Assembly (NCBI GenBank): GCA_963922205.1
Contig: CAWUHX010000093.1
Coordinates: forward strand, 868,001 to 932,000
DNA: 64,000 bases
Direction: 5' to 3'
Source: Romanomermis culicivorax
Taxonomy: Eukaryota > Nematoda > Enoplea > Mermithida > Mermithidae
The position numbers were made by a program, and so were the translations under genes. Shown one piece after another: positions 60,844 to 64,000 of the stretch (its first letter is position 1; every line of letters begins with the position of its first letter). Under the pieces are notes generated by a model. It did not search any database. It saw only the letters and a list, made by a program, of their open reading frames with translations, and had not been told where the DNA came from.

Positions 60844-61851
60844 TCACCAGCCTTCTTCTTTAGCGATCCATTGTTCAAAGCCATGTATCACTTCCTTCAC
60901 GTACGTGTATTCGCAACTGGTCGTTTCATCGCTCATATATTTCTTCAACATTTTGGCACACATGCTCAGCAGTTTGTCCATTTTCAATGCTTGTGCTTCG
61001 CTCATCAACCTGAAAAATTCCAAACCGTCAAGAAATCTTCATGGTAATATCAATGAGCAGAATATGAATCCACAATATGATGGGAATTTAATTTTCGAAC
61101 GCATTGCTTATATCTGTGAATGAGTCTTTCTAGAAAATGTCAAAATTTGAAATTCGAAATCGCATACGATCTGAACTACTAAAACTAAGTTTCAATCCGA
61201 GTCAAAACGCATCAGGTTTTCTCTACTTTTTCATATTTTAACATTCTCGTTCTTTTTTCAATGGCCCAGTCAAAGTTTTTTGAATTTAAAATACTTCAAC
61301 CATTCAAGCCAATTCCGAAACGTCAATGCTGACTATTTGATTTGAACGTGAAACTTTTGATTTTAAGGAAATAATTGTCCTGATATGCTTTTCAGCAAAG
61401 AACTTTATTATTTTCTGCTGCACAAAGTATTCTACCATTGTGGAACAATAGACCATGAGAATGAAAAAGCTACAGTAAGCACATTTTTCGTAAAACCAAC
61501 TTGTTGATTAGATTATCTACCAGTGCGTAGTATAGAAATGCAGTTTGTAACAAAGGTTGTCCACAAGAAAAATTACATGGTTAATTCGTCTGCCCGGCAT
61601 GGCAAAGCGGCAATGGCCGGCGTTTTGTCCCTGACACACCTCAAATAATGCAAAATATAGCGGAAAGTTTTTGGATCGCCGTCTAAATATATATTGTCCG
61701 GTCGGACGACGCCTTTTTGTTGTTTGGTGTTGAAAATTTCGCACAAACGATTTTTCGGATCGGCCAATAGGACGGATTTGCTGACGAAGAATTTTTTCCC
61801 GCTGACGTTTATAGTGACGGCGTCGTCTAACGTGTAATTTCGGGCGGCCAT
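60844..61851 (-). CDS. Small BTB/T1-domain (KCTD-like) protein
   Basis: Two minus-strand exons, 61851-61577 and 61009-60844, join in phase 2 (AT + G) to give 146 residues. The BTB T1-type fold is clear: VTINVSGKKFFVSKSVLLAD, then CEIFNTKQQ, DNIYLDGDPKTFRYILHYLR. Exon 2 encodes a short helical C-terminus (MCAKMLKKYMSDETTSCEYT) ending KEEGW. In KCTD proteins this domain forms oligomers and often recruits cullin-3, but nothing here proves that role. The donor ACCAT|gtaatt overlaps an in-frame TAA, so an unspliced 92-residue form is the alternative. A CTTCAG acceptor just before the ATG suggests an upstream 5' UTR exon. Not part of the duplicated segment. Confidence 0.87.
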
Positions 61852-64000
61852 TCTATACTGAAGGAAAATGTAGAAGTGTAAATCCTGTGTCTACGGGTTG
61901 TCTCGAAAATTGCGTCATGTTCTTTTCCTAATGAAAGAGTTCTGCTACGTACAGCGATCGACCGCGGGCTCAAAATTTCACCGGGCCCGCCGGCCCGGGC
62001 TTGTTGCATAATATCTACATAGGCCAGTCAAAACAGTTATATAAGAATGTTAAGCATGAAACAGAATATAAGCAAGACCATAATTTCTAAAAATGTTTTT
62101 TTTATCAAGTTATTATTAAGCAATTAATAGGAACTACAAAACGGCACTGAAATGACTTTCAGTGAGTCTCAAAATCCCTTGAAACATAAATAGAGCATTT
62201 TCATTCATTTCTTTATGTTACAAATCAAATTTCCTGTCATGCATTCCCGAAGCAGAATTACACACCACTAAAATATTATATAGGACAAAACAATCTTTTA
62301 GGAACTCATCTCAATGTTCTGGGATGAAAATGAAATATTATTTTAATTCCAGTTGTATCTTAGGGGGTCTAAAGTTCAAATTTTTTAAGCGTTTCACACC
62401 GGTCATATTTCCACATATCTTTTACAACTAAGATCGACCTGTTTGAAAACCTTTCCATTGCACCAAGAAGAGCGTTTCGGTGTGTTTCAAAGGTTAGAAA
62501 TGTTAAATTTCCTCAGAGTCACGCCACGCACTGATCCCATCATCGACCAATCTTTTTTATAACTCAAGGAAAACTTCAAATGCGTCAATGAGAGCATTTT
62601 TGTGCGTTTTACAAGGTAGCAAATTTCAAACCAAAATTTAAAAAAAAATAAAAAAGTGCTTTCCGCCACATAACAAATCTTGGTTATGACCTTGTTTAGG
62701 GTAAACACTTCTACACGGTTCTGATTCTACGATGCAACAGAGCTGACTGCGAATTTTCGGCTTTACTAACAAGGCCATTTGAAAAATAAATGGGGTAAAG
62801 ACTAAGTTCACATGACAAACGAGAAAATCCTTTCATTTGCACATGGCATGGACAAAGTCTACCACTAGCTAAACGTAGCTCTGTAGGCTAGATACGTGAT
62901 TGCATAGAGTGATTTGACTTAATGGGGTTGGAGCATAAACACCAAGAATTGAAGTCAGATGTGTAATTCAGATGATTTGGTATGAAGAACCAAAAATGAT
63001 GTTATACAAAAACGATGTAATACAAAATTGGGAATACAGTAATTTGATTGAACTTTAATTTGAAACAAAAAAATATCAAAATAAAATTAGCAGTATTCTC
63101 TCCACTCTTGAGAGTTTCATCATAATGCTTATGCTAAAATATCACATTAAGTTGATGTTGTAGGTCAAAAATGGGACTCTTGATCAAGCTACTTCACGTT
63201 TGGATGTTAAAAAACCTCATCCAAAGCAATCATTTCACTAATTTTTTAAGCATCAAGCCCGGTGCTACTAAGCCCCGGTCCGGCACCGGGCCCGAGCATG
63301 GTCTGACCGGCCGTGCCCGGGTACCCGGTAGATCGCTGGCTACCTACCGTACAAGATAATAAATGAAAACTTTTGCAGGTGTACACATATTGTATAGTGC
63401 GACAAATGAAATCAGACCTCAAAAAGTTTGGACCCTGAGCGCCATTTTTCATGTTTATTACCTGATATCGTTAAGGCAAGAATTTTTGCACGGACTCAAT
63501 TCGATGTTTTTTGACTCACAGATTAATTTTTTGTGAAAACAGCAATGACCTAAGTGAACGACGAGGTACTATAATTTTGAACTAATTTCGACAAAGAGGA
63601 ATCATTGAGCCACTTAAAACTGTGCCCGTCGACTAGGTCCAATAATTCTGGTATAAATGTAAATTTGAGCTCAGATGTTAAATCCCTGCTTTCTATGATG
63701 GTCGACTGTGACTTATTTCTTCTCAAACTTTGAGGAATACTTTTTTATATAGAAATACGGTTAAAATCAGCAAAAGCATCAATATTTTTTCAGAATGCAT
63801 CCTGACCCTTACTTTTCGAAGCTGTAGAATCAGAATCTAAAGCACCAAACATTAGTCACATCGGTGAATCACTGTAGTTTAGAATTCTTAATCTCGCAGC
63901 ATTGACTGGAGACCAGACGTCCTATGTTCCAACAAAATTACCCAAAGTATTAACCCTTCGAGATACTTAAGCACGGGCGAATCTAAAAGCTTCAACTTGG
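61852..64000. other. Upstream region of the BTB gene; no gene recognised
   Basis: Holds two short GC-rich palindromic patches (61965-62010, GGGCCCGCCGGCCCGGGC; 63258-63350, CCGGCACCGGGCCC with GTGCCCGGGTACCCGG), likely MITE remains. The reading frames have no similarity and no clear splice pairs. Confidence 0.5.

Overview
This window is invertebrate-looking animal nuclear DNA. It is A+T-rich, with spliceosomal introns from about 55 bp to 5.8 kb, GT..AG borders with TTTTCAG-like acceptors, and many interspersed repeats. The phylum cannot be fixed from sequence alone. A decayed C2H2 element at 36.5-37.4 kb resembles, from memory, repeat genes of marine invertebrates, which is weak evidence.

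Layout: (1) 1-21794 (+): the last 18 exons of a Dbl/Dbs-type Rho GTPase exchange factor (SEC14-like, spectrin-like, DH, PH, low-complexity tail), about 1043 codons, with its 5' end outside the window. (2) 26190-35606 (-): a secreted-side membrane gene with signal peptide, von Willebrand A domain with intact MIDAS, TSP1-like Cys/Trp domain, one transmembrane helix and a basic Ala/Ser/Lys tail; eight exons, convergent with gene 1. (3) 52880-58477 (-): a second, very similar copy of that gene. (4) 60844-61851 (-): a small two-exon BTB/T1 (KCTD-like) gene.

The two vWA genes lie in a tandem segmental duplication. Unit A is about 21050-35860 plus 45400-45590; unit B is about 45681-59810 plus 59925-60095. 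Unit B begins inside the last intron of the RhoGEF gene, so it carries a frameshifted orphan copy of that gene's last exon. Because the units are paralogous, each shows the empty site for insertions in the other. Unit A gained a 1.9 kb foldback element with an exact 10-bp target duplication, a 4.3 kb composite insert and a 9.5 kb insert. Unit B gained a 4.1 kb insert related to the 4.3 kb one, a T/A minisatellite and a 1.08 kb inverted-repeat element. A degenerate tRNA-like A/B box pair sits at the junction between the units.

Between genes, and in most introns, the DNA is a mosaic of inverted-repeat elements: a recurrent ~250-bp family, a GGCGCC/CAACTTGG-ended family, foldback elements whose arms are short tandem repeats, a TTAA-flanked element, nested palindromes and an LTR-like GC-rich block. 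Exon chains were built by hand from reading frame, splice-site and intron-phase consistency; no transcript evidence was available.
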